From Pleurotus djamor (Eukaryota; Basidiomycota; Agaricomycetes; Agaricales; Pleurotaceae): DNA of 64,000 nucleotides. Below, piece after piece: positions 9,953 through 21,317 of this stretch. The notes below the pieces were generated by a model. That model had not been told where the DNA came from, ran no database searches, and saw only the letters and a list, made by a program, of their open reading frames with translations. The DNA lies in assembly GCA_029747585.1 (NCBI GenBank), contig JAPEVF010000031.1, positions 1 through 64,000 of the forward strand. Reading direction: 5' to 3'. Numbering within the stretch: position 1 is the stretch's first letter; every line of letters begins with the position of its first letter. The position numbers and the translations under genes are program-made.

Positions 9953-11398
9953 AATGAGCGGTTGGCATGGAGCCCGAGGGGCACGTCATTTTCAAGGAAC
10001 AAAAAACAGAAAACAAAGAAATACGGAGAAGGAAGTGGGTTGATCAGCAATGCTTGTTCTTACTAATCCACAACCGACGCTTGTGTGTCGCTATGATCGG
10101 TACCATTAGTTCTCCCAGCCACAAAGTTCACGTTCACCTCGATATTGTGTCTGTCAAACTGCATACGCTCGCGAACCAATGAAAAACATACTCACCCACA
10201 GAACCCACGTCACTTTGCGTGTAAAGGATAACCATCTAAACCTAAAACTCGTCTTCTCCCGTTCGCTTGTTCGATACGAACTCAGCTCCTCGATGGTCAC
10301 CACTACGAGTAAAAAGGTACCACAATGAGCTTTGACGCGATAGGCTCGCCTGGTTCTTGTGAAGCAAAGAGGAAATACCCCGTAGCGAGCAGAGGATGGA
10401 AGTGTCCCTTTTGCTTCGGGGACATCCAGAAGAGGACGCGTTGTGTTGGGAAAACAAGACGAGGCTGAAGCGGGCCACAATATTACTTGGGTGGGTCCCT
10501 AGCACGAGGCCAAGGCAAGCTGGAGAGGACCACTGGTAATGCTGAAGTCGAGTGGTACGGGGTATTTTCCGGCATATTTCCTGGACAGAAAGGTATGTGA
10601 GGCATTGAAACGGCACTGGATCGTGGCACATAAAGACGATATAGCCTCCTAGGATCAATAGCCTCCCCGAGTTGCTGATCGAGCGCGGCACACGAGTTAG
10701 CTGGGGGAGGATCCACGGCAAAACGACCAAGTTAGGGACATAGCAACCAAAATCGCGAGACAGCCAAGTCAAAGATGCTTCCAGGGGAGGGAGAAGCCAG
10801 GGGGTGTGGGGCAGGTACCTGCATGAGCCTGGAAGAAATTGACTTTAAGACGTCCCCTTGGGTCGACACTGACGTTCAATAGCTGGATCCCTCGTGCTAT
10901 TCAGAATCTCTGTGTCGATAGACAAGTAGACAAGCGCCTCAAAGCTTCCTCCTGGTTTATACACTAGCATTGGTGAACCACTGGTTCTTCCTCTCGTTCG
11001 TGGCGAACCCTAGGATCCGTGGAACGTCCGTGTTCTAGACAAGTCTGAGCGGGTAGAAATGCATCGATGACCGCATTACGTCCGCTGACCATGCGATGAA
11101 TTTGGTCAAAGCCGCCAAGCTGTGGGGATAAGCTACCGGATAAAGGCCTGGATTTTCAGTTTAAAGGCATCGATAGACCAGAGCACCAAGTTTGAGACGT
11201 GTTGCCATTGTTTGAGCAAAACAAGGGCCAGGCCGACTGGAGACGGAAAACACAAAGGTGCAAGCTCGAAAGAGATGAAGGCGCTTGACGCCACGTGGGT
11301 CTCGAGTCATGCCGAAAGCGGAACCAAAAATGGGTGATGGAAGCATCGCAGCAATCTGGATATAATTCCTTCTGCCAACGACCACGCCTTCCCCAGCC
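9953..11398. repeat. Direct-repeat module, copy D1
   Basis: This 1.45-kb stretch matches 19024-20794 in the same orientation with only scattered substitutions and small indels. Both copies begin at AATGAGCGGTTGGCATGG and end at CCTTCCCCAGCC, after which flanks are unrelated. No terminal inverted repeats, target-site duplications or transposase were found, so it is called a segmental duplication or non-autonomous element of unknown type. Confidence 0.8.
10063..10880 (-). CDS. Candidate multi-exon hypothetical gene inside module D1 (boundaries uncertain)
   Basis: The terminal exon 10158-10063 reads FDRHNIEVNVNFVAG and ends ASVVD-stop, preceded by a GT-AG gap of only 37 nt (10159-10195). Coding-like stretches lie upstream on the same strand, such as DPPPANSCAALDQQLGEAID and ATGYFLFASQEPGEP, but they sit in different frames and I could not join them into a single model. 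Copy D2 carries the same pieces; the 12-nt length difference between copies falls in a possible intron and the other is 6 nt. I do not recognise a family. It may be a decayed gene carried by the module. Confidence 0.3.
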
Positions 11399-11428
11399 GC
11401 GATCCAAGACCAGAGCACATCCCAGTCG

Positions 11429-12680
11429 ATGTCCGCAACGCCAACGCGCGTTTCGACACACTCACCTCCCTGCGTTTCCAAGGCTCCATCACCGTCACCA
11501 CTCGCATCTCCCGCTGAACTGCGGCATTCGTGTACTCGACCATGTCGTTCGAGTCCCTGTTGGAAAGGAATCCGGTGAGTTTTCTGCCTCGACCATCCCT
11601 GCAATATCACTTACCTCGATCCTCATCAGTCCCTTCATATGCTCCACGGCCTTGCGACTAGCCGCACGACTTCCCCTCCTGCCACCCCGTTCGATCCCTG
11701 TTAACCTCGAGTATCAACATCAACTTCGCATACAAAACGGTTCCACTCACCTCGCGTTCGACGGAAATCCCTCCGCGTTGACGACGGCACCTGGCTCTAT
11801 CACAAAGGGTCTTCGTGAGTCTTCCTCCACCTTCCAGGTTGCACTCACCTTCTTTCCAGGCTCGCTATCCCATTCACGCCCATTCAACCTTCCGCCGCTC
11901 CCTTCATCAAATATCTGCAAGACACCATCAGCACATGTAATCTCCCACCAATCACGCCTAAAACGAACCTTCCAACGTCCTACACGTAACCCGAAACGAT
12001 CTCAACGTCAACGCTCAACCAACAAGAAGAGTCGAAATTTTTGCCCTTTTCCCTCCCATCGCAACTTTCCATCCGTCCCTTCCGCCAAGCACCTTTCCGC
12101 CTCCATCAGCAAATGCAAACCCCTTCAAGCACGCCTACCGAACCGATCCCGACGCTCTTTCGACCACAAAACGTCGAAACTTTCTCATTCCACCTCCCGA
12201 AGCAAATCTTGGACGAACTAGCCGATATCAACATCAGCCCTTCGTAAACTCGGCCATGGATAGCCTGAACACGTACGAACACGCGTGTACCATTGCGAGA
12301 GGCAGGGGTTTCGTTGCGGAAGAGATATTAGAATGGCTTGTGCTGGTGGAGGTCTAGATGCGGGGTGATGGTAAGTATCCACTTATCTGGGTACTAGAAC
12401 GACCTATCGCAGGGTCAATACTACTCACATATGTTTTATCTACACCCAATAAAACGNTTTTTTACTTGGTCTTCCATACGTTGTATTGGTTTTTGAAGAT
12501 TTCGATGCCGAGTCAAGATATGGGTGGAATCTGACAACTTGTTATCAGGAACTCGGGAGCGTGCTGCGTGATGCGCGAACGACGTACGAACAAAGGTACA
12601 CCATCCGTAAGCGGCTCTGCGTCGCCGTTGTCGAGATAATCGACCCCGATGACCTAGTGGAAGTAAACAAGAAAACATGA
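11429..12680 (+). CDS. Candidate plus-strand hypothetical gene, exon joins uncertain
   Basis: A start at 11429 (MSATPTRVSTHSPP) runs to a clean donor at 11575; the 55-nt intron to 11629 then opens a frame containing LEYQHQLRIQNGSTHLAFDG. Further coding-like stretches are LAIPFTPIQPSAAPFIKYLQ near 11.9 kb, DSLNTYEHACTIARGRGF near 12.3 kb and a final block RYGWNLTTCYQELGSVLRDA ending EVNKKT-stop at 12680. Two of the later joins need unusual introns, and a second frame is open to 12247. No domain is recognised. Either a fast-evolving gene or a decaying one. Confidence 0.35.
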
Positions 12681-15600
12681 GGCTTCGTGAGTAACCATCC
12701 TTCTGGACCTCTTGTATGACCACTCACATATCTTCCGTATAGATCCTTTGTCGCCCGCCGGCAGCCTTATTAGATATTACGTCTTTCTTCCAGTTTGAAA
12801 ATTCAGTCCATGCACGAATACCTCGGTCGAAATAACCAAATCTCCATCTAGCCGCTGGCAAACACTCGGCTGTAGACGCGCTGGTGGTGGTGTATACTGG
12901 TGTTATAGTCATTTCGGCGCAGCGTTTTCGGCGTTGGCTGTGTGTTAGAGTCACAATGGACGTGGTGGCTGCAGGTGAGCTTGACATTTCGCACGTCAGA
13001 CTTGTTTGAACTGACACTAGACGGTAGCAGGACGACTTACCCATCATCCATCCATCAAGGGAACGGCCGATTCAGAGTGTCCCCATCAAGACTTTGGTTT
13101 TGGTTTTGTGCGCGCCGATCTAGAAGGAAACATGCGGAAACTGCGAGTAGGTGTGAGTCCAACCCTTAGAAACATGGCTTACTTGATGACGACTCACTTC
13201 AAGTAGTCCTAGGTTCCTGTTGGTGGTGGTAGTTTTGACATTTTAGGGTTCGGATAAGTTCTTTAAAAACACGACAGGGCCTTTCGTCAACACGGTCAGA
13301 GGGTCCCTGTCGATGTAGGAGCATGGGTTGATGGTGATCGTGTGCCATAGATTCGTGGTGGATCGGGAAATCGTGGGTTTGCGCAGGTGGGTGCAAAGTC
13401 CCTAGCTAAACATCTAAAACGGATCGTTAACCTTGATATAAAGCCTCTTCGAAGACTCACCAACGATCGTCGATGCGCCGTCCACATTAGTCTTTGAACC
13501 ACCGCTCCAAGCCTCTGTTGCTGTCCCAAAAACGCCGCCTACCGCATTCTGTATGAAAAATGAGAATCACAATAAATTGTGTTCGAGACACCATTGAACG
13601 ACTCACAATCAATGATACTTCCATGTTAGAACGCTTCCCTGGTGATAGTTACGCGATCAAGACCATTCGAAGCATATTGACGTGATGGAGGAACGGATTT
13701 TTTTAGGAACCCCATACGATTAGCAGCCTCTCGCAACCTTCGTCAAGGGTGCTCTGGGTGCGTACGAACCCGGGGAAGCAACGATCATCCGCTCACAGGA
13801 CGAACGGCGTAGTCAAATCGAAAATCACCGATCGTGCGAGAAGAAAAAGCGTCCTAGAACAATGAATACAACAGTCAGCCTTTCGTAAACTCGGGTCAAG
13901 ATAGGTTTAAGACGTACCTCTCAGGGATGACCAACTCCAGGCGGCAGCGTGAGGTTCCGGGGGAGATATCCAGGTTTCGGTCTCGGGGGGAGTTACATGG
14001 TTCGTGCGTCGCAAACTTGAGGTGGCCTTTCGTAAGCACCGGTGAAGGTCGTCCAGGGACGTGCTGTGATGGGTATATGTGTATCTTTGATTCGTACAAC
14101 GAGGTCGGCAAGGGTTACGGGGAGGTTGTGGTTTGAAGGTAATTTCTATTTTTTTCGAGCTAAAAACGTGAATACTAATGTCAGCTCTTTGTGCATTTCA
14201 GATAATATAGCCGTAATACGTGCCTTCGAGTCCCTGGGTGCTTCGGACCGTCGTGTTGGTTCCCGTGGGTTGAAAAAGTGAGAATCTGGTCGGGCGTTGA
14301 GAAATGAACTTCAAATTATCGCGATATGTAAGCAGTTTATTTATCTCTGAACGTGTTGATGTGACTTACCGAAACAGTCATAGAGTAGAACCTCACCCCC
14401 GGTGTCCCTTGACTGGATGCTTCTGAGAGCCCCAGATCCAGGTCAGCCGCACCCTCAGGCCCGCCCACTTGAGCGTACCTCGATCATGACGCGTGACGAC
14501 CGTGATCACTCGGGCAGGCTGCTTCGATCTCAGGGCGTAGGCAGATGGGGACGAGTAGGTGTACTCGAGGCTGTTGGTGAGGTTGGGTGAGCTGAGAATT
14601 GACAATTGAAGGCACGAATTATCACTTACTCCGCATCACTTTCCATCTTGGTCCAACCAAAGAACCCGATTGAACAGAGATGAGTCGGATGAACAGCTCT
14701 GGTGCGGGGGACGCGGCCTGACCTTGCGGCGTAGGCAGATGGGGATGAGTAGCTGTATTCTAGGCTGTTGGTGAGGTTGGGCTAGTCAACAAAGTCCACG
14801 CATAAACATTACTCACCAAGCCTGATCGAGCAGGGATGTCGGTAGCCGAGTTGATGTCATTGATCGAGGGGCCAAGAGCCTCGGTCCACCGCCCACGGAG
14901 TGATCGGACGGCTTGCCTGTCGAGAACAATAGAGAAGATTTCTGTACGTACCTGTCCCAGTGCTCAGAATCTCCTCGTTGTTGATGACGATGAGGCCTGC
15001 TGTGTCTGAGAGTTCCAGCCACCCTGTTCATGCAATTTCAGCGTGATGCGAGCAGACCATTTTACTAATCAAAGTTGCCCACCGATATCACTGATTGCGC
15101 ATTTATCAAATAGTACTAGTGAGCAGTGACGAAAAGATTAGTAGGCTAGTCGTTTCATCCGATAGGCTAAAATCAAACTTGCCTGAGGGGTCGCAAGCGT
15201 GGGCGAGGTGAGGGATTCGGTGAAATTGAAATTTGAACGGACTCCATGATGAACCTGTCAATGCGAAGAAGGTTGAGTTTGTGAGTTTAGTAGTTGGATA
15301 GATCGTGACCTCACCAAGATAGCAATAGCCAGTAATCAATCGGTGAGCGTTCCTAGATTACGGCATCGTATCAGAGTTGGAACTCTGACGTCGTGCCAAA
15401 AGTGACCGACAAGCTCAATGAACCAAGTCATCAAACGAAATGCATCTACAGAAGGGTGCAAAGTGAGTGTAAGTCATTAACAGATCGTTTTTTTTTTTTT
15501 AATGTGAGAATTAACTCACTAACACGACCAAAAGGAAAGTGATAAGTCTTGATAGCTTGAAGTAGTCGGAATAGACTTGCGGCTACTCGAGTCGAAGATG

Positions 15601-15694
15601 AGGATGTGAGAGATCGCGGATGCGGAGAAGAGTAGAGAGAATAGGAGCGGTAGAGAGAACGGAGGAGATGGGGACTTTGAAGGGCAAATGGCCC
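12681..15694. other. Unresolved region with coding-like fragments on both strands
   Basis: Several short stretches look protein-coding but conflict in strand. On the plus strand, a candidate start at 12953 (MDVVAA) leads through a GT-AG gap to DFGFGFVRADLEGNMRKLR near 13.1 kb. On the minus strand, NAVGGVFGTATEAWSGG near 13.5 kb is flanked by a well-formed 57-nt intron (about 13553-13609), and a TATA-like box sits at about 15700. A segment of about 55 bp is repeated at 14535-14590 and 14729-14783 and on the minus strand reads PNLTNSLEYTYSSPSAYA both times. I could not build one consistent gene. Confidence 0.35.
14535..14783. repeat. Tandemly repeated coding-like segment (two copies)
   Basis: Units at about 14535-14590 and 14729-14783 share GCGTAGGCAGATGGGGA, then GGCTGTTGGTGAGGTTGGG. 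On the minus strand both preserve the same frame and peptide, which suggests a duplicated exon. Confidence 0.55.
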
Positions 15695-15704
15695 ACTATT
15701 TATA
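15695..15704 (-). promoter_or_regulatory. TATA-like box on the minus strand
   Basis: CTATAAATAG is followed downstream on the minus strand by a CT-rich stretch, a typical leader. It would drive transcription into the unresolved 12.7-15.5 kb region. Confidence 0.4.
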
Positions 15705-16505
15705 GGGAAACGGGGAGGTTGGTCTTTTCGTGCGTTTCCGAGTAAACGGGATTCTTGAAGCCGCAGAAAATTTCTGGCAGCAAGAAATATCGGCTAAGAG
15801 CTAAGCGAAGGGTCCTAGCGCCGAAGGACCCACAGTCTAGAAGGCCAAGTGGCCGCTCGAAATGCAAGACCAGGGAGAAGAGTACGACGAGGAGAGGGTT
15901 GCTGGTGTCATTCCCCGTTGTCCCTGTTCCGTTTGCGCTGGCAAATATCTACTGGACCACGTCTAAGGTACACTACGAGCGTCTATCTGTGCACCTGTGG
16001 CCCGACTGTAGCGACGAAGGGAGTGGGATTGACGAGGAACGAGGAGGAGAAGGGAGATAGGAGTGTGACAGGAGAGAACGAACTTGGCTAAAACCCATTC
16101 TCCTCGCGACAAATCACGAGGTCATTCCTGTATCTCATACTGTAGTCAGCTATATATGTATTCCACTCAGTTAATAGTGCAATAAGTGTCTAAACTGAGC
16201 ATAGAGAGATGTATCCGAATTTTTGCTGCGCCTTGATGTGACCCGACCCCTGACTTGGCCGAGCGGTTACCTAAATCGGACTTGGAATCTCCTCCTCCTC
16301 CCTCCCACCACCATGATTGTTATTCGCCGCCCCCTCCTTCCCTGCCTACTTTGCGTCTCTGTCCCCGAGTAAACATTGGACGCTATATGAAAGCTTTGAG
16401 GACCCTTCCTCGATCGTTGTCCCAACTTGTCTATGGAACCTACGGACTCGATGTTTTCGTATATGGTGAGTCCCTTCCTCTCGTGCCTCTTTCCCACTGA
16501 CTAGA
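15705..16505. other. Intergenic with a tRNA-like 5' fragment
   Basis: No gene is supported. Near 16253, TGGCCGAGCGGTTA resembles the A-box/D-arm of a Ser or Leu tRNA but no matching B-box or acceptor 3' half follows, so it is at most a fragment. Confidence 0.35.
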
Positions 16506-17055
16506 TTCTCTCCATTTTATCTGCCTCTCGCCCTCATGTCGTTTCGAGACACTCCCCGCTGTCTTTTTAGTGGAGTCTGCCGTCTCAGTTCGCCATCTGT
16601 TCTGCGGGTTCACTGGTAAGCATAGTATCTCTGTTTTTCTGATTCTCGCCGGAAAGACAATATATATACAGATATTCTCCATTTTATCGCTACTTTCCGG
16701 TCTCGCTTCTTTCGTTCCCGACGCTGACCGACGATATATATACAGATTTGCTCCATTTTATGGGTACTATTGTGCGCGCGCTTTCCGCCTCCCTCGACGC
16801 TCTGGGTTGGTTGATGGAACATCGATGTATATAGAGATCGTCTCCATTCTATCGGGGTCCTTGTGCATGCTGCTTTTGATTTTCTCTTATGTCTTTATTC
16901 ACTANTTTTTTGTTGTTTTAGCGCGGTCATTTGACCATGGACACGATATGCGTGTTCTTCATCACGCTACTGCACTCCCGCGTTTGGTTCAATTGATGCG
17001 CGTTCTTAGGTCCGCTGGCTGGATGGTTCTCCTCCATTTTATCCGCATTTCGTGC
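16506..17055 (+). repeat. Degenerate repeat field around an ATATATACAGAT...CTCCATTTTATC core
   Basis: Variants of CTCCATTTTATC occur near 16511, 16678, 16751, 16842 and 17035. Several are preceded by ATATATACAGAT or a decayed version. Spacing is irregular (about 70-190 bp). The spacers share only short CGACGCT-like bits. It looks like an old minisatellite or nested insertions. No coding role is evident. Confidence 0.5.
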
Positions 17056-17637
17056 ATGATCCCTCTTCGCGTCGCCCCAGCAACTCTTGTAATGGGATTC
17101 TGCTCACACCTCAAAGAGCCGATTGGGAATTTGTGCGTCTGTTCAGTCACTCAATGAAGGTATCGAGAATTCTGCAACCTGCGTTATGATTAGCTATGGA
17201 CCGTTGTATATGGCGATAACGACCAGTAGGCCATAATATGCTTGCAAGGACGATCGTTCGGGCTCAACGGAGGGACCTTGGTAGGCTTTTGCGGCTCTCT
17301 CACGACCTTCTCCAGTTGGCAGCTGGATGTCTTTAATTCCTGGATAAACGTTGATCAAACCCACCGTGGTGGACTTCGAGATGTACGTCTGTTGATATAT
17401 TCTGCGACTATTTTGCTGTCCTTCCCTTCGTCCCCTTGATCTTGGCAGCACCCCAGATCCAAAGCTTATGCTCTCTTTCCCTGGGACTGGATTGTGAGGC
17501 GGGCGTGTGTTTGTCATTGTAGTTTAGTTTGGGACATTCTCTCGGACTCGAGTACACTAGTTTTGCAGAGTTGTAGACTCGACGTTTTCGCAGAGCACCA
17601 ATGTTACATGAATGGAGTTTGTGATATCAAATGTTAG
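17056..17637. other. Intergenic, nothing recognised
   Basis: No credible exon, repeat or RNA gene was seen. Confidence 0.35.
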
Positions 17638-18112
17638 TGGGCGGCAAGAGGCGTCTGGGATAAGAATAGTGGGAAGGTAGCCCCCCCAGGTTGAACCTCG
17701 TTGACCCTGAAAACACAGCCACGAAGGTTTTGGCCTCAGTTTCGTAGTTCAGACATATCCCTCAGCTTACATGGCCTCCGGAGGTTCCTAAGTAAAATCT
17801 AGGGTATTCATTTGGTCTATAACAGCAGTCATTGATGTATACCTGTGGTTGTGGTGGAACCCGAGCAAAATCTCTCCGGAGCACCCAAAATAAGCACCTC
17901 CGAGTTGGTCAGCATCGGAGTCGAACGCGAGTTAGAAAGGAGCCAGGCGAATGGGAAAAAATCTGACCAATTGGGCAGTCAACCCGAGGCAAGTATTCAT
18001 ATATCAGTGGTGACTAATGGTAGGTACGGTACTGATGGCCTAGCGGTTAAATCGCGCCTTGTAAATTTTTGCCACCCAGGAAGCTCTGAGTTCGAGACCG
18101 AGGAATGACATT
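17638..18112 (+). repeat. tRNA-like (SINE-type) element, left arm of inverted pair
   Basis: The 3' part holds an A-box-like TGGCCTAGCGGTT at 18035-18047 and a B-box-like GAGTTCGAGACC at 18088-18099, about 40 bp apart, the spacing of an internal Pol III promoter. Some 150 bp before them match the right arm closely. An outer block (17638-17685, GGCGTCTGGGATAAG) also matches. No good cloverleaf can be drawn, so it is tRNA-derived rather than a tRNA gene. Confidence 0.55.
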
Positions 18113-18189
18113 CTTCCATGTATTTTGGTCGCACCCTTTCTCTGAGGTATAGTACGATCGGTTGCTGGAAGATAGGAATAAGGTTCGAA

Positions 18190-18571
18190 AAAAGCTACCA
18201 GCAGGAATCGAACCCTCAGTCGTTTCAGCAGTAAAAATTTACAAGACGCGATTGAACCGCTAGGCCATCAGTACCGTACCTACCATTAGTCACCACTGAT
18301 ATATGACTACTTGCCTCGGGTTGACTGCCCAAAAATTGGTCAGATTTTTTCCCATTCGCCTGGCTCCTTTCTAACTCACGTTCGACTCCGATGCTGACCA
18401 ACTCAAGAGTTTCGGGTTTACCGTCGTCTGACTGAGACACCGACTCGGTGTTAACACCAAAATCAATCTCGGACGGTCGCTTAAGTGGTCACGAGGTTGG
18501 GGTACAGCCACAGAGGTTTTGGGGGCTACCTTCCCACTATTCTTATCCCAGACGCCTCTTGGTGGGCGGTG
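18190..18571 (-). repeat. tRNA-like (SINE-type) element, right arm of inverted pair
   Basis: On the minus strand this repeats the left arm: the outer GGCGTCTGGGATAAG block, the inner block ending in TACGGTACTGATGGCC, an A-box-like sequence (18267-18255) and a near-perfect B-box GGGTTCGATTCC (18215-18204). The two arms face each other across about 80 bp. The region between outer and inner blocks differs between arms. The sequence after the A-box also diverges before the B-box. Confidence 0.6.
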
Positions 18572-19023
18572 TTCTGGTGAAATTTGCTTGCTTGGCAGAG
18601 TGGATGTTGTAATAGCATGACGTACTTGTAAAATTTCAGTGGGCGGGTAAACTAATTCGGAGCGGTGACTAGGGTGAAGGGGAGGTCTGTGCGCAAGGAC
18701 TGACGTGGCAAGGTGTATATAAGGANGGGGGGATGGGTGGTCGTCTCTCATCCATTCTCCCCCTGCCGTTGTGCTGTCGTGCTGTCGTCGTGTTGCTGGT
18801 GGTGTTGCTACATGTCCTCGTCGTTGTACTCCCTCTCGTAGTTGTAGTCTACGCCATGTATTAGTAGTAGTAGGAGGCCGGCATGCTGCCGGTCTGAATT
18901 TTAATTGAGGAGGGACAGGCGCTACGCACCTATCAAAAACCATTGAATTTCACTTGTACAAAATTACAGCGTATCTCACGCTTCTAGGAAGTACCACTCA
19001 GGAGTCAGGAGCTTGTCATCACC
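18572..19023. other. Intergenic, nothing recognised
   Basis: No gene recognised; a single N at 18726 sits beside a G-run. The end of the interval directly abuts module D2. Confidence 0.35.
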
Positions 19024-20794
19024 AATGAGCGGTTGGCATGGAGCCCGAGGGGCACGTCATTTTCAAGGAACAAAAAACAGAAAACAAAGAAATACGGAGA
19101 AGGAAGTGGGTTGATCAGCAATGCTTGTTCTTACTAATCCACAACCGACGCTTGTGTGTCGCTATGATCGGTACCATTAGTTCTCCCAGCCACAAAGTTC
19201 ACGTTCACCTCGATATTGGGTCTGTCAAACTGCATACGCTCGCGAACCAATGAAAAACATACTCACCCACAGAACCCACGTCACTTTGCGTGTAAAGGAT
19301 AACCATCTAAACCTAAAACTCGTCTTCTCCCGTTCGCTTGTTCGATACGAACTCAGCTCCTCGATGGTCACTATAGTGGTATCACTACAAAGCAAAAAGG
19401 TACCACAATGAGCTTTGATGCGATAGGCTCGCCTGGTTCTTGTGAAGCAAAGAGGAAATAACCTGTAGCAAGCAGAGGACACACATGGAAGTGTCCCTTT
19501 TGCTTCGGGAACATCCAGAAGAGGACGCGTTTCGTTGGGAAAACAAGACGAGGCTGAAGCGGGCCACAATATTACTTGGGTGGGTCCCTAGCACGAGGCC
19601 AAGGCAAGCTGGAGAGGACCACTGGTAATGCTGAAGTCGAGTGGTACGGGGTATTTTCCGGCATATTTCCTGGACAGAAAGGTATGTGAGGCATTGAAAC
19701 GGCACTGGGTCCTGGAACACAAAGACGATATATCCTGCATACAAATCAGTCTAGCCTCCTAGAATCAGTAACCTCCCCGAGTTGCTGCTCGAGCGCGGTG
19801 CGAGAGGTATCTGAAGAAGAATCCACGGCAAAACGACCAAGTTAGGCACATAGCAACCAAAATCGCGAGACAGCCAGGTCAAAGATGCTTCCAGGGGAGG
19901 AGAAGCCAAGGACTGTGGGGATGAGATATGTGTATGAGCCTGGAAGAATTTAGCTTCAAGAGGGCCCCTTGGGTCGACACTGACGTTCAATAGCTGGATA
20001 CCTCGTGCTAGTCAGAATCTCCGTGTCCATAGACAAGTCGACAAGCGCCTCGAAGCTTCCTCCTTGGTTTACACACTAGCATCGGTGAAGCACTGGTTCT
20101 TCCTCTCGTTCGTGGCGAACCCTAGGATCCGTGGAACGTCCGTGTTCTAGACAAGTCCAAGCGGGTAGAAATGCATCGATGACCGCATTACGTCCGCTGA
20201 CCATGCGATGAATTTGGTCAAAGCCGCTAAGCTGTGGGGATAAGCTACCGGATAAAGGCCTGGATTTTCAGTTTAAAGGCATCGATAGACCAGAGCACCA
20301 AGTTTGAGACGTCCAGAGGGTCAAGAGCATCTGCGCAGGGGCTTTATCGAGGACGAGAGCACCTGGACACAGAGTTCTTTTCATGATGAGGCATTCAGTA
20401 TGCATCATGATGAAGTCATATCAGAGAAGTTGCTGTCGAGTTCTGTCTAGTCGCATCACCGTCAGAGGCGAGAAGCAGCGCGAAGAAGGCAAAGATGGCC
20501 AGGTCATCGATGACAAGACAGAGTCCAGCGAGGCACGGTGTTAATTTTTATGTTGCTTTTGTGAATATTTTCCTGTGCATTGATGAACTCAAGTGAGTTG
20601 TTATTGTTTGAGTAAAACAAGGGCCAGGCCGACTGGAGACGGAAAACATAAAGGCGCAAGCTCGAAAGAGATGAAGGCGCTTGACGCCACGTGGATCTCG
20701 AGTCATGCCGAAAGCGGAACCAAAAACGGGTGATGGAAGCATCGCAGCAATCTGCATATAATTCCTTCTGCCAACGACCACGCCTTCCCCAGCC
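19024..20794. repeat. Direct-repeat module, copy D2 with a 284-bp internal insertion
   Basis: Matches D1 (9953-11398) from the same first to the same last base. The difference in length is due mainly to about 284 bp at 20313-20596 that has no counterpart in D1, placed right after a shared GTTTGAGACGT. The minus-strand coding-like pieces of D1 are also present, including the terminal exon reading IEVNVNFVAGRTNGTD. Confidence 0.8.
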
Positions 20795-21317
20795 CTCATA
20801 AAGCCCGCCAGCTCACCGCCACACCGTCGCACTCCTTCAACCTCGACCACCACCATCTCCATCGCTGAGAGACTCCTTCGCTGTTGAGTCTCCCTTCCTC
20901 GTCGTTCTCAGCGACGTCGGGCACAGTCTCGAGCACGCCACACGCACTTCCCACCGCTTTAAAGTCCCGATTTCTCCTTTCGTAGTTCGCCCAGCGGAGC
21001 TGCGGGCCTAAGCAAGAGTCCTCTAGGATTACCTGTGAGCGTTATGAGCACCTTTAGCCTGCTTTTTCACACTGACCATGTCGATTCTAGCTCACACGCT
21101 CTTGAAGCAAGTCTTGCGACAGGTCCATCCCTTGCTCAAAGGTCTCAGATAGCTTTGCGTCAGAGATAATTAGAGTCGTTTACCTCATTCATTCCTTGAT
21201 AAACCCCAGTGGTTGTGCGGGCGGCCTATCGTGAGTGCTCAGAGTCCCAATGTTACCCTCCGATTAGTTCGCTGATTTGATAGTATCGCCCGCATCAGTC
21301 GAATAGAAGCCATTTAT
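20795..21317. other. Probable 5' leader region of the gene at 21318
   Basis: Holds GT-AG spans with intron look (GTGAGCG near 21036 to TTCTAG near 21090, and GTGAGTG near 21231 to GATAG near 21283). They may be 5' UTR introns of the downstream gene. No coding exon recognised. Confidence 0.35.

Noticed and set aside
10242..10772. A long minus-strand open frame of 176 codons in module D1
   Set aside because: The frame breaks in the D2 copy through small indels and has a composition unlike a folded protein; shorter pieces in other frames look more coding-like.
11295..12221. A 308-codon plus-strand open frame taken as one exon
   Set aside because: It spans two well-formed introns, starts inside the D1 repeat and is partly out of frame with the more protein-like segments.
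16250..16295. Possible tRNA-Ser or tRNA-Leu gene (TGGCCGAGCGGTTA)
   Set aside because: No B-box, no anticodon arm and no 3' acceptor half follow; only a D-arm-like fragment.
18190..18285. Functional tRNA gene on the minus strand with good B-box
   Set aside because: Acceptor and anticodon stems do not pair convincingly and the unit is repeated in inverted form with diverged middle, which fits a tRNA-derived repeat.
9953..20794. DNA transposon with terminal inverted repeats
   Set aside because: The two ends of the module are not inverted complements of each other and no transposase or target-site duplication was seen.
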